The notes: generated by a model not told the origin, from the letters alone. Counted from the stretch's first letter, positions 54,501 to 61,903 are shown. The stretch: 64,000 nt of DNA from Bisbaumannia salifodinae (GCF_039522585.1 NZ_BAAADR010000047.1); one strand, 5' to 3'. Numbers and translations are program-made.

Positions 54501-54581
54501 ATGGCGGACGGCCAGACCCATGAAGCCGAAATCGTCAGCCCGATCTTCTACGACCCCAAGGGAGAGCGCCAGCATGTCTAA
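51531..54581 (+). CDS. soxA: Sarcosine oxidase alpha subunit
   Basis: A 1016-residue protein. The N-terminus has a 2Fe-2S-like Fer2_4 domain fold (SFTFNGQNYQGHPGDTLASALLANG) lacking the cluster-binding cysteines. The NAD-binding domain has VLVVGAGAAGLAAALAAARSGAR at about residues 175-200. The last 400 residues are a GCV_T/folate-binding domain (FGTDQGKLGNINGMAIAARCLGR, then MHVLRAEKGFIIVGQDTDGSVTPEDLGM). It captures the methyl group as methylene-tetrahydrofolate. The ATG at 51531 overlaps the soxD stop and has AAGAAGGAG upstream. It overlaps soxG by eight bases. Confidence 0.93.
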   Translation: MSQSKKQVHRLAKGGRIDRSRTLSFTFNGQNYQGHPGDTLASALLANGVDIVNRSFKYSRPRGIVAAGAEEPNAIVQLGSTEAAQVPNVRATQQALFAGLTARSTNGWPNVQRDLMGVVGKLGGKFMPPGFYYKTFMAPASLWMTYEKYIRKSAGLGRSPMEADPDTYDHLHQHCDVLVVGAGAAGLAAALAAARSGARVIVADEQEEMGGSLLDSRETLDGKPADQWAAQVVKELAGYENVTLLPRTTANGYHDHHFVTLHERRTEHLGETAPLAKGRRQVRARMHRVRAGQVILATGAHERPLVYAGNDVPGNMLAGAVSTYIRRYGVAPGNKLVLTTSNDYGYRAALDWKEAGREVVAIVDARQAPAGDWVEAARAQGIKIITGSAVIEAKGSSRVSAARVAKIDIDAFQVKGPAQELACDTIASSGGYSPVIHLASHTGARPTWRDDLLGFVPSLVKGVHACGGANGTYALGEVLADGVEAGVKAAAVSGHAAPSVSLPQVKALKQGPAAALFQVPHEKPTLRAPKQFVDLQNDVTAAGIELATREGFESIEHVKRYTAMGFGTDQGKLGNINGMAIAARCLGRPIPEVGTTVFRPNYTPVTFGAIVGRHCRDLFDPERYTALHQWHVENGAEFEDVGQWKRPWYYPQRVNGKVETMHEAVARECSAVREKVGILDASTLGKIDIQGPDAREFLARVYTNKWEKLAVGKCRYGLMCKDDGMVTDDGVTSCLADNHFLMTTTTGGAAAILEWLELWHQTEWPELDVYFSSVTDHWATMTITGPEARKLLAEITDIDLDKDSFKFMEWRSGKVAGVPARVYRISFTGELTFEINVQANYAMHVWQTLFKHGEKYGLTPYGTETMHVLRAEKGFIIVGQDTDGSVTPEDLGMQWCVGYDKPFSWIGKRALTRTDTKRENRKQLVGLKPKDPKVVLEEGAQIVFDPKHAIPMPMAGHVTSSYYSPTLDSGFALAVVKGGHKKMGETVYLPMADGQTHEAEIVSPIFYDPKGERQHV

Positions 54582-55209
54582 CGCGGCTACCTTCGATACC
54601 CGTACCGATAGCGCCATCCCGGTGGAGTCGCCGCTGGCCTACAGCTACCGCCGCAGCGGTGCCCCGGCGGCTGGCCCCGAGAGCCGCGTCACCCTGCGCG
54701 AGCGGGCCCTGCTGGGCCAGTTGGTGCTGCGCGGCGGCGCCATCGTCCTCGACGAGGCGGTGCGCGAGGTGCTGGGCCTGGGCCTGCCCGGCGAGCCCCA
54801 GGGGCTGGTCCAGGACGAGCGCGGCGAGCGCTCGATCCAGTGGCTCTCCCCGGACGAGTGGCTGGTGATCGTCCCCGGCGGCGAGGAGTTCGAGCTGGAG
54901 ACCCAGCTGCGCGAGCGCCTGGGAGACGCCCACTACGCCATCAGCGATGTCAGCGGTGGCCAGACCCTGCTGGAGCTGGAAGGCGAGGCGGCCCGCGAGC
55001 TGCTGATGAAGACGGTGATCTACGATGTCCATCCCAGCCACTTCCCGGTGGGCAGGGGCGTGACCACGGTCTTCGCCAAGGCCACCGCCATCGTCCGCCG
55101 CCCCTCCGAGGAGCGCTGGGAACTGGTGGTGCGCCGCAGCTTCGCCGACTACTGCTATCGCTGGCTGCTCGACGCCGGTGAGGAGTACGCCATCGGCGTG
55201 GTACGCTGA
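54574..55209 (+). CDS. soxG: Sarcosine oxidase gamma subunit
   Basis: A 211-residue subunit with the pattern SIQWLSPDEWLVIVPGGEE followed by AISDVSGGQTLLELEG, and the C-terminal RRSFADYCYRWLLDAGEEYAIGVVR that marks SoxG. It belongs to the GcvT-fold relatives that complete the oxidase complex. The start overlaps the soxA stop by 8 bases, with GGAGAGCGCC upstream. It ends the four-gene oxidase set; a terminator lies between it and purU. Confidence 0.92.
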   Translation: MSNAATFDTRTDSAIPVESPLAYSYRRSGAPAAGPESRVTLRERALLGQLVLRGGAIVLDEAVREVLGLGLPGEPQGLVQDERGERSIQWLSPDEWLVIVPGGEEFELETQLRERLGDAHYAISDVSGGQTLLELEGEAARELLMKTVIYDVHPSHFPVGRGVTTVFAKATAIVRRPSEERWELVVRRSFADYCYRWLLDAGEEYAIGVVR

Positions 55210-55244
55210 AACTAGGCTTGCTCCACTTCGGCGAAATTAGCCCT

Positions 55245-55293
55245 TGTGGGAGTGCGGCGGTCCGGCTTTCCGGCTTTGCCGCGCGATAAGCCG
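55245..55293 (+). repeat. REP-like palindromic element after soxG
   Basis: It starts with TTGTGGGAGTGCGGCGG and continues into CCGCGCGATAAGCC, forming an imperfect stem. The GTGGGAG(C/T)GCGG head recurs near 56360, 63290 (inverted) and 63770 in this window, in each case between genes. Confidence 0.6.
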
Positions 55294-55318
55294 GGGAGCT
55301 ACCGCCTCCCCGGCATCA

Positions 55319-55352
55319 TCCGGGGGCCCATCGTGGCCCCCTGTTTTTTTTC
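55319..55352 (+). terminator. Intrinsic terminator between soxG and purU
   Basis: A GC-rich hairpin (GGGGGCC then CATCGT-type loop then GGCCCCC) is followed directly by a run of eight Ts. This is the best intrinsic terminator in the window. It ends just 17 bases before the purU start, so either purU has its own promoter or transcription from sox is partly read through. Confidence 0.8.
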
Positions 55353-55368
55353 GAGTGAGGCGCCAATT

Positions 55369-56235
55369 ATGAGCCAAGCATCTTCCACCTGGATCCTGGC
55401 CGCCCAGTGCCCCAGCCGTCTGGGCACCGTGGACGTGGTCACCCGCTTCCTCAAGGAGAACCGCTGCTATATCACCGAGCAGCAGTCCTTCGATGACCGG
55501 CTCAGCGATCGGTTCTTTATTCGCACCGAATTCCGTCCCCTGGACGACGACTTCTCCGCCGAGGCCTTCCAGGCCGCCTTCGCCGAGCGCGCCGGTGAAT
55601 TCGCCATGGAGTTCGAGCTGACCCCGCCGGGGCGGCGCATGCCGGTGGTGATCATGGTCTCCAAGGCCGACCACTGCCTTAACGACCTGCTCTACCGCTA
55701 CCGCACCGGGCAGCTGCCCATCGAGATTCGCGCTATCGTCTCCAACCACCCGGACCTGGCACCCCTGGCCGAGTGGCACGATATTCCCTATCACCACTTC
55801 CCCATCACCCCCGAGACCAAGGCCGAGCAGGAGGCCCAGGTGTGGGAGGTGATCGAGTCCTGCGGCGCCGAGCTGGTGATCCTGGCGCGCTATATGCAGG
55901 TGCTCTCCAGCGACCTGTGCGCCAAGCTCAGCGGCCGGGCGATCAATATCCACCACTCCCTGCTGCCCGGCTTCAAGGGCGCCAAGCCTTACCATCAGGC
56001 CTACGACAAGGGCGTCAAGCTGGTCGGCGCCACCGCCCACTACATCAACGACGACCTGGACGAAGGGCCGATCATCACCCAGGGCGTCGAACCGGTCAGC
56101 CACGCCGACTACCCGGAAGACCTGGTGGCCAAGGGCCGCGATATCGAATGCATGACCCTGGCCCGCGCCGTGGGCTACCACGTCCAGCGTCGCGCCTTCC
56201 TCCACGCCCGCCGCACCGTGGTCTTCGACCGGTAA
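55369..56235 (+). CDS. purU: Formyltetrahydrofolate deformylase
   Basis: A 288-residue enzyme with an N-terminal ACT domain (TWILAAQCPSRLGTVDVVTRFL, residues 8-85) and a C-terminal formyltransferase domain. Catalytic His is in RAINIHHSLLPGFKGA and Asp in HYINDDLDEGPIITQG. It releases formate from 10-formyl-tetrahydrofolate and so recycles folate loaded by sarcosine oxidase. It has GAGTGAGG upstream. In many proteobacteria the purU copy beside soxBDAG works with sarcosine and betaine catabolism. The 3' part of this gene is repeated as a remnant at 63546-63595. Confidence 0.93.
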   Translation: MSQASSTWILAAQCPSRLGTVDVVTRFLKENRCYITEQQSFDDRLSDRFFIRTEFRPLDDDFSAEAFQAAFAERAGEFAMEFELTPPGRRMPVVIMVSKADHCLNDLLYRYRTGQLPIEIRAIVSNHPDLAPLAEWHDIPYHHFPITPETKAEQEAQVWEVIESCGAELVILARYMQVLSSDLCAKLSGRAINIHHSLLPGFKGAKPYHQAYDKGVKLVGATAHYINDDLDEGPIITQGVEPVSHADYPEDLVAKGRDIECMTLARAVGYHVQRRAFLHARRTVVFDR

Positions 56236-56244
56236 AGTCCCCGT

Positions 56245-56272
56245 CTCACCCTGGTATCAATGCCAGGGTGAG
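56245..56272 (+). terminator. Hairpin after purU
   Basis: A 10-base perfect stem (CTCACCCTGG / CCAGGGTGAG) with an 8-base loop begins 10 bases after the purU stop. There is no T-run, so it may act as a transcript end or processing signal. Confidence 0.6.
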
Positions 56273-56280
56273 GGATCCTC

Positions 56281-56402
56281 GCTCCCACAGAAACAGTGGC
56301 CACCCAGGCTAATCGTGGAAGATTCTATGTTGCCCGCAAGTCGCCACTGTTTATTTTCCGTGGGAGCGCGGATTCCGCGCGATTGGCGCCGCCAGGCGCC
56401 TT
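56281..56402. repeat. REP-like element pair with long inverted arms
   Basis: GCTCCCAC at 56281-56288 and AAACAGTGGC at 56291-56300 are mirrored by GCCACTGTTT at 56343-56352 and GTGGGAGC at 56360-56367. They make an 87-base inverted pair of REP-like heads. The right copy continues as GTGGGAGCGCGGATTCCGCG and CGATTGGCGCCGCCAGGCGCC. The two inverted heads resemble a BIME or a small non-autonomous element. Confidence 0.65.
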
Positions 56403-56793
56403 GATCACCCGCAGGGCGATCCTGACCAGCACCAATAGGCTCCTCAGCCACCCCCCCCGCAACGCCTTGTCCCTACCCTGGGAATAGCGCCCAGCGGGAG
56501 GGTGGCTTTTTGTCTATGCCGCCGGGCCAAGCCCATGGAAGCGCGGTGCCCCGGCGTCCCGGTGCTCCGCGTGATCCGCCGCCGAGAGGCGGTTGAGCTA
56601 ACGTAGTAAATGAACCGCTTTGGTTTTCTCGGGGAGCCGATCAGTTTGCCGGCGTCATAGGCCTCATACCGGGCAGATGAGATGGCGATCGATATCGTCG
56701 ATTGATAAGGTAACGGTTATTAACCATCGCCAAGGAGAGGCCATGGAGCTCAAGCGAGCTTGGGATGTCGAGGATGTCGACCTTCCCTTTATT

Positions 56794-57531
56794 CCGGCTT
56801 ATTCATGAAGGCGCAGGTCGAATGGATTAGAGGCCCTTGCTGCCAACGCCGGCCCTCAGGCGACGCATTGGCAGCGTGAGAACTTGCCTAGCATATGCAA
56901 AAACGGCGCACTTTGTTTTGCTGTTTATAGCCTTCAGAAATGGGTTGCGATCATCCGAGCTGCTTGGGACGCTCACCGTTCTGCAGCGAGGCCAGACGCC
57001 AGACCACCAGCCGCAGCAAGCCTTCATGCACGGCATCGATATTGTCGTTGCGCCCGAGGCAGGTCAGCAGCCGCGACAGCGTAGCTTGAGACGGCCGGTC
57101 CTGGGCCAGGGGTGTCATCCCTCGTGCATCGCTGCAGGCCAACTGCCAGAGCGGGTCACGCCGAAGCGTGTCGGTATCGCTGAGATCGATCCAGCCCATC
57201 GCGCGCTGCAGCACCAGAGTGCGAAGCTGGCTGGCCAGCGAATGACGGATGCGCAGCGGGTGGCGTCGATCGACCAGGTTGTCTTCCAGCGCCTCGATCA
57301 CACCGCTGTTGTCGAGGGCTTCACGCAGCAGGAGAGCGCCGCTATCGCTGGTGGTACGCTGGCCGCTCAGCTCGACACGGACAGAGCCGTTGCACGAGGG
57401 CGTCCAGGTGGATAGGCTTTCACCCATAGCGGATGGCTCTCTTTGATCAGGTTCTTCGCGGAACGCACTGATTTTTAAAGAGAGTACCATCCGCTATCTT
57501 CGTTTTCAGGCCGCCCTCATGAATAAACCGG
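56794..57531 (-). mobile_element. IS1380-family element, internally deleted
   Basis: Imperfect 19-base inverted ends match at 17 positions: CCGGCTTATTCATGAAGGC at 56794-56812 and the reverse complement of GCCCTCATGAATAAACCGG at 57513-57531. The total is 738 bases, about half the usual IS1380 size. The transposase inside is truncated, with only its N-terminal part and what looks like a C-terminal scrap in another frame. The element is probably immobile by itself but could be moved in trans. Confidence 0.72.
56951..57427 (-). pseudogene. IS1380-family transposase, N-terminal fragment
   Basis: A 158-residue fragment (MGESLSTWTPSCNG) carrying the IS1380 start: DSGALLLREALDNSG, HPLRIRHSLASQLRTLVLQRAMG and SDTDTLRRDPLWQLACSDARG. 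A full transposase is about 430-450 residues. It ends at GERPKQLG-stop, where the intact family continues into its catalytic core. The sequence to the left of it (about 56827-56950) in another frame reads like a transposase C-terminus (AYARQVLTLPMRRLR), so the middle has been deleted. The frame is open 21 codons upstream of the chosen ATG. Confidence 0.8.
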
Positions 57532-57547
57532 GCTAAAATCCTCCAAA

Positions 57548-57577
57548 ACAGGAGATCCGCCCAGCGGGTCTCCTGTC
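57548..57577. terminator. Hairpin right of the IS1380-like element
   Basis: Inverted arms ACAGGAGA and TCTCCTGT flank a GC-rich loop. No T-run follows. It stands alone between the IS remnant and the PAAR gene, so it could be a terminator or a piece of another repeat. Apart from it, the 290 bases to the PAAR gene show no gene. Confidence 0.45.
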
Positions 57578-57822
57578 AATTCCGCCAGCTCTCTTTTGCC
57601 GCTCGCTGGCGTTATTACTTTTTATAGAGTCGAAGAAACACTCAATTTCCAAAGAAAAGCTACCTTCCGCTTTGCCTTCCTATCGCGCTTAACAACAGCG
57701 CGCGTCTCAAGATATACTCCCCGCTCTTGGCATGCTGCCCCGTTGGGGGCGTACGGGAAAAGCCGCACGCGAAGATGCGCGCATAGGAACGGCTCTCTGA
57801 GCCGCTGACAGGGAAAAGGTAA

Positions 57823-58302
57823 ATGGATCTTGCCAAACTGGGCGACTTGATCGCATGCCCATGCCAAGGCGGCCCCCACCGCATCGTGACCGGGGCCAAG
57901 CGTACCTTGGTGGATAACTTTCCCGCAGCCCGTGTAGGCGACAAAAGCTCCTGCGGAGCAGCTATCGTCACAGGACTCGGTTGGTACCAGATAGAAGACT
58001 CTCCCGCCGCCGTGCACGGCAGTGCGACCTCTTGCGGTGGCAAAGTGATAACGGGCTCCTCGGTCAAGACAGGCTCTCCGCAAGGCGGCACCATGCAGCC
58101 GCTCAGTCCCGCCAAGGGGGAAACCCATAACCGTCGCGTGGTCTTCAAGGGGGCCGGTGGCACCCCCTATGCCAATGTTGCCTATCGGCTGGAGCTGAGC
58201 AGCGGCGAGATACTCGAGGGCATGACCGACGCCAACGGCGAGGCCGACATCGCCGACTCCCGACTCGTTTCCTCCAACGTAAGAATCCTGGTCAAGGAGT
58301 GA
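57823..58302 (+). CDS. PAAR-domain protein with a C-terminal extension
   Basis: A 159-residue protein. Residues 1-85 are a PAAR domain (KLGDLIACPCQGGPHRIVTG, TLVDNFPAARVGDKSSCG, SATSCGGKVITGS) with the family's Cys/His-rich ends. Residues about 105-159 form a small beta-rich extension (GTPYANVAYRLELSSGE) like those that link spikes to effectors. PAAR proteins cap the VgrG spike of type VI secretion systems and carry effectors. The start has AAAAGG before it. The toxin gene begins three bases after its stop (GTGACCGATG), so the two are coupled. No other T6SS gene lies in the window. Confidence 0.85.
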   Translation: MDLAKLGDLIACPCQGGPHRIVTGAKRTLVDNFPAARVGDKSSCGAAIVTGLGWYQIEDSPAAVHGSATSCGGKVITGSSVKTGSPQGGTMQPLSPAKGETHNRRVVFKGAGGTPYANVAYRLELSSGEILEGMTDANGEADIADSRLVSSNVRILVKE

Positions 58303-58305
58303 CCG

Positions 58306-59097
58306 ATGAGCGAATGGCGACTGGTAGCAACCACCCATACGACTCCCGCCAGCATCGACGATCCCTTCGAGGTGATACTGCCCTGTCGCCATGAGGGTCA
58401 GGTGCCGGAAATCGCCGCTTGGATGATAGATGAGATCCAGCAGAACGCGGTGTCGGACGTCGCGCTCGCTATGAAGCGACAAAACACCTACAGTGCCGAG
58501 CGGGAGCTTCGCGAATGGCAGCGGGAAGGAGAAGAACTGGGTTTTCTCCAACAGATTAGAAGGTCCGTGGTCAAGCCCGATTTTTATGGTATCGAACGAG
58601 CCAACAAGCTAGGTGCATGGGGCGGTTGGACCCTGATGGTCAGGGAAAACGGCGACTGGGATCACAAGCGTGAGATTAGAACCAAGTATCCCACACTAGG
58701 CAAGACATCCTATCGATATCACCACAAATACAATAATTACGAATATTACTATGATATTTGGTCCAATATTCACTACGGCTATCTAGGACTATTCTGCGGT
58801 TTCCCTCGGAATGCTCTGCTGGATGGGGCCGGGCTCGAACAAATAGGGTCAGATGTTCGTCACCGTCGATGGCCGACCGACAGATCGGCTGATAACGGAG
58901 AGGGGCTGCGGCGTTTCGATGACGTTACCGATTCGCTATCCATCAGGATCGGCTTCGATCTGTTCGACGCATTCCCCGACCCACAGCGCCTGACCGCCCG
59001 GAGCCTGCTCAACAGGATAGAAGCCGCTCCGTACCCAATGGAAACAGGCTCAAAAATGTTGCATGACTGTCAGCTCGCCAGGCAACGAGATGAGTAA
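58306..59097 (+). CDS. Effector with polymorphic toxin type 44 domain
   Basis: A 263-residue protein. Residues about 95-190 fit the toxin-44 (Ntox44) domain: GAWGGWTLMVRENGDWDHK, YDIWSNIHYGYLGLFCGF, and LLDGAGLEQIGSDV. The N-terminal 90 residues are probably an adapter or PAAR-binding part. There is no signal peptide. It directly follows the PAAR gene and precedes a membrane-anchored small protein, the order of PAAR-effector-immunity triads. Ntox44 was predicted as a toxin domain from sequence; its molecular target is not established to my knowledge. The start is the ATG after CAAGGAGTGACC. Confidence 0.82.
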   Translation: MSEWRLVATTHTTPASIDDPFEVILPCRHEGQVPEIAAWMIDEIQQNAVSDVALAMKRQNTYSAERELREWQREGEELGFLQQIRRSVVKPDFYGIERANKLGAWGGWTLMVRENGDWDHKREIRTKYPTLGKTSYRYHHKYNNYEYYYDIWSNIHYGYLGLFCGFPRNALLDGAGLEQIGSDVRHRRWPTDRSADNGEGLRRFDDVTDSLSIRIGFDLFDAFPDPQRLTARSLLNRIEAAPYPMETGSKMLHDCQLARQRDE

Positions 59098-59112
59098 CAA
59101 GGATAGCGAGAA

Positions 59113-59601
59113 ATGAAGAGACGCAAACTAGCAGTCGTTGCAGCAATTTCAACCATCTGTTTTTTCTTAGTCTATCAATACGCCGCCTTGTCTATCGATT
59201 ACAAAATTGACGACAGGTTGATTGAGATCAATAGTGAACTGAAGACACTATCAGAAACTTATGGTTTGGATTTTTTTGTTGTCTATCCATCCAGCACGAA
59301 ACCGCCAGAGCTGAGCGACACCATTCCACCCGAAGTTTATGATGGCGTTAACAAGCTCAATGTGGAGGTTGTTTATTTCAACAACTCTCCCGGTGAAAAA
59401 ATGGCCGCTTACTATATAAATCGCCCCCCTTTCTCTTTCGGCCCTAGTCGGTATTATTTATACAAAGAGAATGATCGGCTCGATGAAGATATTGTACCCT
59501 CTCTAGAAGATGCGATAAGGCAACAGGATGGCCCACCCTACTTCCTGTGCCAGCGAGCAGAGATGCCCCATTGGTTTTTTTGCGCTGCCTCTGACCCTTA
59601 A
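59113..59601 (+). CDS. Candidate immunity protein with N-terminal membrane anchor
   Basis: A 162-residue protein. Residues about 6-26 are hydrophobic after MKRRK (AVVAAISTICFFLVYQY), so it is anchored or secreted with the rest in the periplasm; there is no lipobox. The remainder is polar and acidic, rich in Asp/Glu and Tyr, of unknown family. It begins 15 bases after the toxin stop and overlaps no other gene. Position right after a toxin gene is the only evidence for immunity function. Its periplasmic location would mean that the toxin acts, or at least is neutralised, in the periplasm. Confidence 0.65.
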   Translation: MKRRKLAVVAAISTICFFLVYQYAALSIDYKIDDRLIEINSELKTLSETYGLDFFVVYPSSTKPPELSDTIPPEVYDGVNKLNVEVVYFNNSPGEKMAAYYINRPPFSFGPSRYYLYKENDRLDEDIVPSLEDAIRQQDGPPYFLCQRAEMPHWFFCAASDP

Positions 59602-59608
59602 CACGACA

Positions 59609-60841
59609 CTAAGGAAACGCTGCATAAGTCCCGCCGCAGCTGCCTGGTAGCCAGCGGCGGGGTAGAATTCGGCCCTCCTGCCACCGTCTGATCAGAGCCA
59701 CCCGATGAAGCAGATCTCGTTCGCCCAAGCCGAGCACCAGAACAAGAAGAAGGTCACCCGCCGCGAACGGTTTCTGGCCCAGATGGAGACACTGGTGCCA
59801 TGGCAGCGGCTGATCGAGGCGCTGTCGCCATCCTATTTCCCGAACGCGGCTGGCAAGCGGGGGCGTCCGCCGATCGGCCTGGAGCGCATGCTGCGCGTCT
59901 ACTTCCTCCAGCAGTGGTATGCCCTTGCCGATGAGGCGCTGGAGGACGCCATCTACGACAGCCAGGCGATGCTCGACTTCATCGGTATCGATCTGGCCAT
60001 CGAGAGCGTACCGGACGCGACCACACTGCTGCGCTTCCGTCATCTGCTGGAGCAGCATGCGCTGACTCAGCGGATTTTCGAGGAGATCAACGCCAGTCTG
60101 GCCGAGAAGGGCCTGTTCATGCGCGAGGGTACCATCGTCGACGCCACTATCGTGGCGGCCGCCCCCTCCACCAAGAACAAGGCCAAGCAACGCGATCCGG
60201 AGATGAAGCAGACCAAGAAGGGCCAGCAGTATTACTTTGGCATGAAGGCCCATATCGGTGTCGATGCCGTGACCGGGCTGACCCACAGTGTCGCCGCCAC
60301 CTCGGCCAATGTTGCTGACGTCACCATAGCGGGCCATTTGGTCCGGGACGATGACCAGCGGGTATACGGCGATGCGGGCTACACCGGCATGTGGAAGTAC
60401 CTGGACGAAGAGAAGGATGCCCCGGACTCCCGCTGTTGTGTTGCCGCCAAGCGCGGCCCCATCAAGAAGATGGACGACAGTCCCATGAAAGCGCTGCTGC
60501 TGGCGATCGAGAAGGCTAAGGCCAGCATCCGCGCCAAGGTCGAGCATCCGTTTCATGTGATCAAAAACCTCTTCGGCTACCGAAAGGTGCGCTACAAGGG
60601 GTTGGCCAAGAACCAGGCGCAGCTATTCAGCCTGCTCGGACTGGCCAATCTGGTGCTGGAGACAAGATACGAGGGCCGAGTTGACGGGGCAGTGCGCCTT
60701 GAATCTGCCCTGCCCGCCGGATAATCCGGCTGGCAGGGAAACCAGTGGCCCAAACGGGTCAGAAAGTGACCCCTGCTCCATTGAATTGATCGCGCTGAGT
60801 GCATCAGCTGCCAAGCGACGAATTGTTCAGCGGTTTCCTAA
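59609..60841 (+). mobile_element. IS5-family insertion sequence
   Basis: Element 59613-60838 (1226 bases) has ends GGAAACGCTGCATAAG on the left and, inverted, GGAAACCGCTGAACAA on the right, matching imperfectly with one base inserted. TAA, or CTAA when read with the neighbouring base, stands on both sides, in line with the YTAR target of the IS5 group. It inserted 11 bases after the candidate immunity stop and before the small gene at 60871, so it likely separates genes that were once adjacent. Confidence 0.78.
59705..60724 (+). CDS. IS5-family transposase
   Basis: A 339-residue DDE transposase. The catalytic triad is Asp146 (TIVDATIVAA), Asp223 (YGDAGYTG) and Glu280 (AKVEHPFHVIKNLFG). The N-terminal domain has RRERFLAQMETLVPW and KRGRPPIGLERMLRVYFLQQW. 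The frame is complete, so the element may be active. It sits entirely inside the inverted repeats noted around it. The mobile element belongs to a widespread group, so its nucleotide sequence is likely present in other copies. Confidence 0.92.
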   Translation: MKQISFAQAEHQNKKKVTRRERFLAQMETLVPWQRLIEALSPSYFPNAAGKRGRPPIGLERMLRVYFLQQWYALADEALEDAIYDSQAMLDFIGIDLAIESVPDATTLLRFRHLLEQHALTQRIFEEINASLAEKGLFMREGTIVDATIVAAAPSTKNKAKQRDPEMKQTKKGQQYYFGMKAHIGVDAVTGLTHSVAATSANVADVTIAGHLVRDDDQRVYGDAGYTGMWKYLDEEKDAPDSRCCVAAKRGPIKKMDDSPMKALLLAIEKAKASIRAKVEHPFHVIKNLFGYRKVRYKGLAKNQAQLFSLLGLANLVLETRYEGRVDGAVRLESALPAG

Positions 60842-60870
60842 TCCAGTTGTTATGATCAAGAGGGTATAAT

Positions 60871-61161
60871 ATGTTTAATGACCAATCTAAGGAGAAGGGG
60901 AGAATGAAAGAACAGGACGGGCCATTGATTCCAACTCCAATACCTGCTCTTGTGGCAGTGCTTCTCAGTAAGGAGCGTGAGAAAGGTTCACCTCTGACGG
61001 AGAGTGAGGTTCTTGAGGTTCGGGATAATGCGGCGTGCATGATGCTTCCGTTATCGGCTAGGGAAAAGATGGAAGAAGCCCGGGGCTATCCTGATATCGA
61101 CCCGGAATTTTCCTGGGAACACTGGCAAGAAGCAAGGAGACAGTTTGATCAAATCTCATGA
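60871..61161 (+). CDS. Small conserved-looking protein of unknown function
   Basis: A 96-residue acidic protein without signal peptide or membrane segments. It contains IPTPIPALVAVLLSKEREKGSPLTESEVLEVRDNAACMMLP and ends FSWEHWQEARRQFDQIS. The first part may be a later addition: a start at 60904 (MKEQDGP) has GGAGAAGGGGAGA before it, while 60871 has AGAGGG. I do not recognise its family. Its place just after the IS5 insertion and the toxin cluster suggests it may belong to a set of immunity or orphan genes. Confidence 0.7.
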   Translation: MFNDQSKEKGRMKEQDGPLIPTPIPALVAVLLSKEREKGSPLTESEVLEVRDNAACMMLPLSAREKMEEARGYPDIDPEFSWEHWQEARRQFDQIS

Positions 61162-61405
61162 TAAGTGATTGCGGTTCGTTCCGGCTTTGGTGAATTTCCA
61201 GCGAACGGTATGGTATATCGGGGACGTAGCCCCACTCCCTGGGATTCTCTCGGGTGGTGCCAGGAAGGAGCTTGGCAGGAATGGGCGCTCCGTGCCAGTG
61301 TTGAGCGGCCCAGTTGGAAAGGCGACAAAGATTGATCCGGGGCTTCGTCCCTCCGTGGAATGTGCTACGCTACTTACTTTGGCTTGTTGTTGGGGAAATA
61401 AATGT

Positions 61406-61903
61406 ATGGGCTTTCAATATGGAAATATCTATGCGAACTACCTTCGGCTTTTGGCTGACCTGATAGCTAAGATTGAAGAGCAGGCAGGCGGGGATGGCAG
61501 CTTTATGGATGCGAGACTGTCCGAGGATATGTTTCCTCTTAAAGTGCAGGCTAAAGTCGCTGTATCTTTTGCCATAAAAGCGTGTGCCACTGACATAAGC
61601 CGCCCTGTCCCGGATCCGGGGGAAAAAGCTGATACTCCCCAAGGGCTTATTGATTACATTGGTGAGGTCGCTGAGCTTGTCGAAACTTCGTATCGATTGG
61701 GCATGGGGAAAGTGAATGACAAGGCAGGGTTTAAGGATGTCTGTATGGAGAGCGGGGCCTATATCAATCTTTTCTCGTTGCCAAATTTCTTCTTCCACCT
61801 GAGCATGGTCTACGCCATAGCAAAGAATCAGGGATTCTTCGTTACAAAGGGAGACTTTGATGGTATTCATGAGTACCCAAAGGGGTTCAGCTGGGAAGTA
61901 TGA
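61406..61903 (+). CDS. DUF1993-like protein
   Basis: A 165-residue protein. It has a YGNIYANYLRLLADLIAKIEEQ helix at the start and a C-terminal NLFSLPNFFFHLSMVYAIAKNQGFFVTKGDFDG, the pattern of the DUF1993 family of small helical proteins related to DinB-like four-helix bundles (His in NFFFHLSMVYAI). The ATG at 61406 follows GGGGAAATAA; the frame is open upstream, but that part has no similarity. The function is unknown. The 244 bases before it hold nothing recognisable. Confidence 0.75.
   Translation: MGFQYGNIYANYLRLLADLIAKIEEQAGGDGSFMDARLSEDMFPLKVQAKVAVSFAIKACATDISRPVPDPGEKADTPQGLIDYIGEVAELVETSYRLGMGKVNDKAGFKDVCMESGAYINLFSLPNFFFHLSMVYAIAKNQGFFVTKGDFDGIHEYPKGFSWEV

Larger units (their letters stand above)
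56236..56793. other. Non-coding region after purU with repeats and a broken short ORF
   Basis: It contains the purU hairpin, the REP pair, and a GGGAGGGTGGCTTTTTG hairpin tail near 56490-56515. After that a 21-codon ORF at 56742-56807 starts with AAGGAGAGGCC as ribosome site (MELKRAWDVEDVD). Its stop codon lies inside the left end of the IS1380-like element, so it may be the start of a gene cut by the insertion. Confidence 0.5.

Noticed and set aside
51513..54617. Very long antisense ORF (about 1030 codons) opposite soxA
   Set aside because: It is a shadow of the soxA reading frame in GC-rich DNA. It has low-complexity Gly/His/Val composition and no recognisable motif, while soxA is fully supported.
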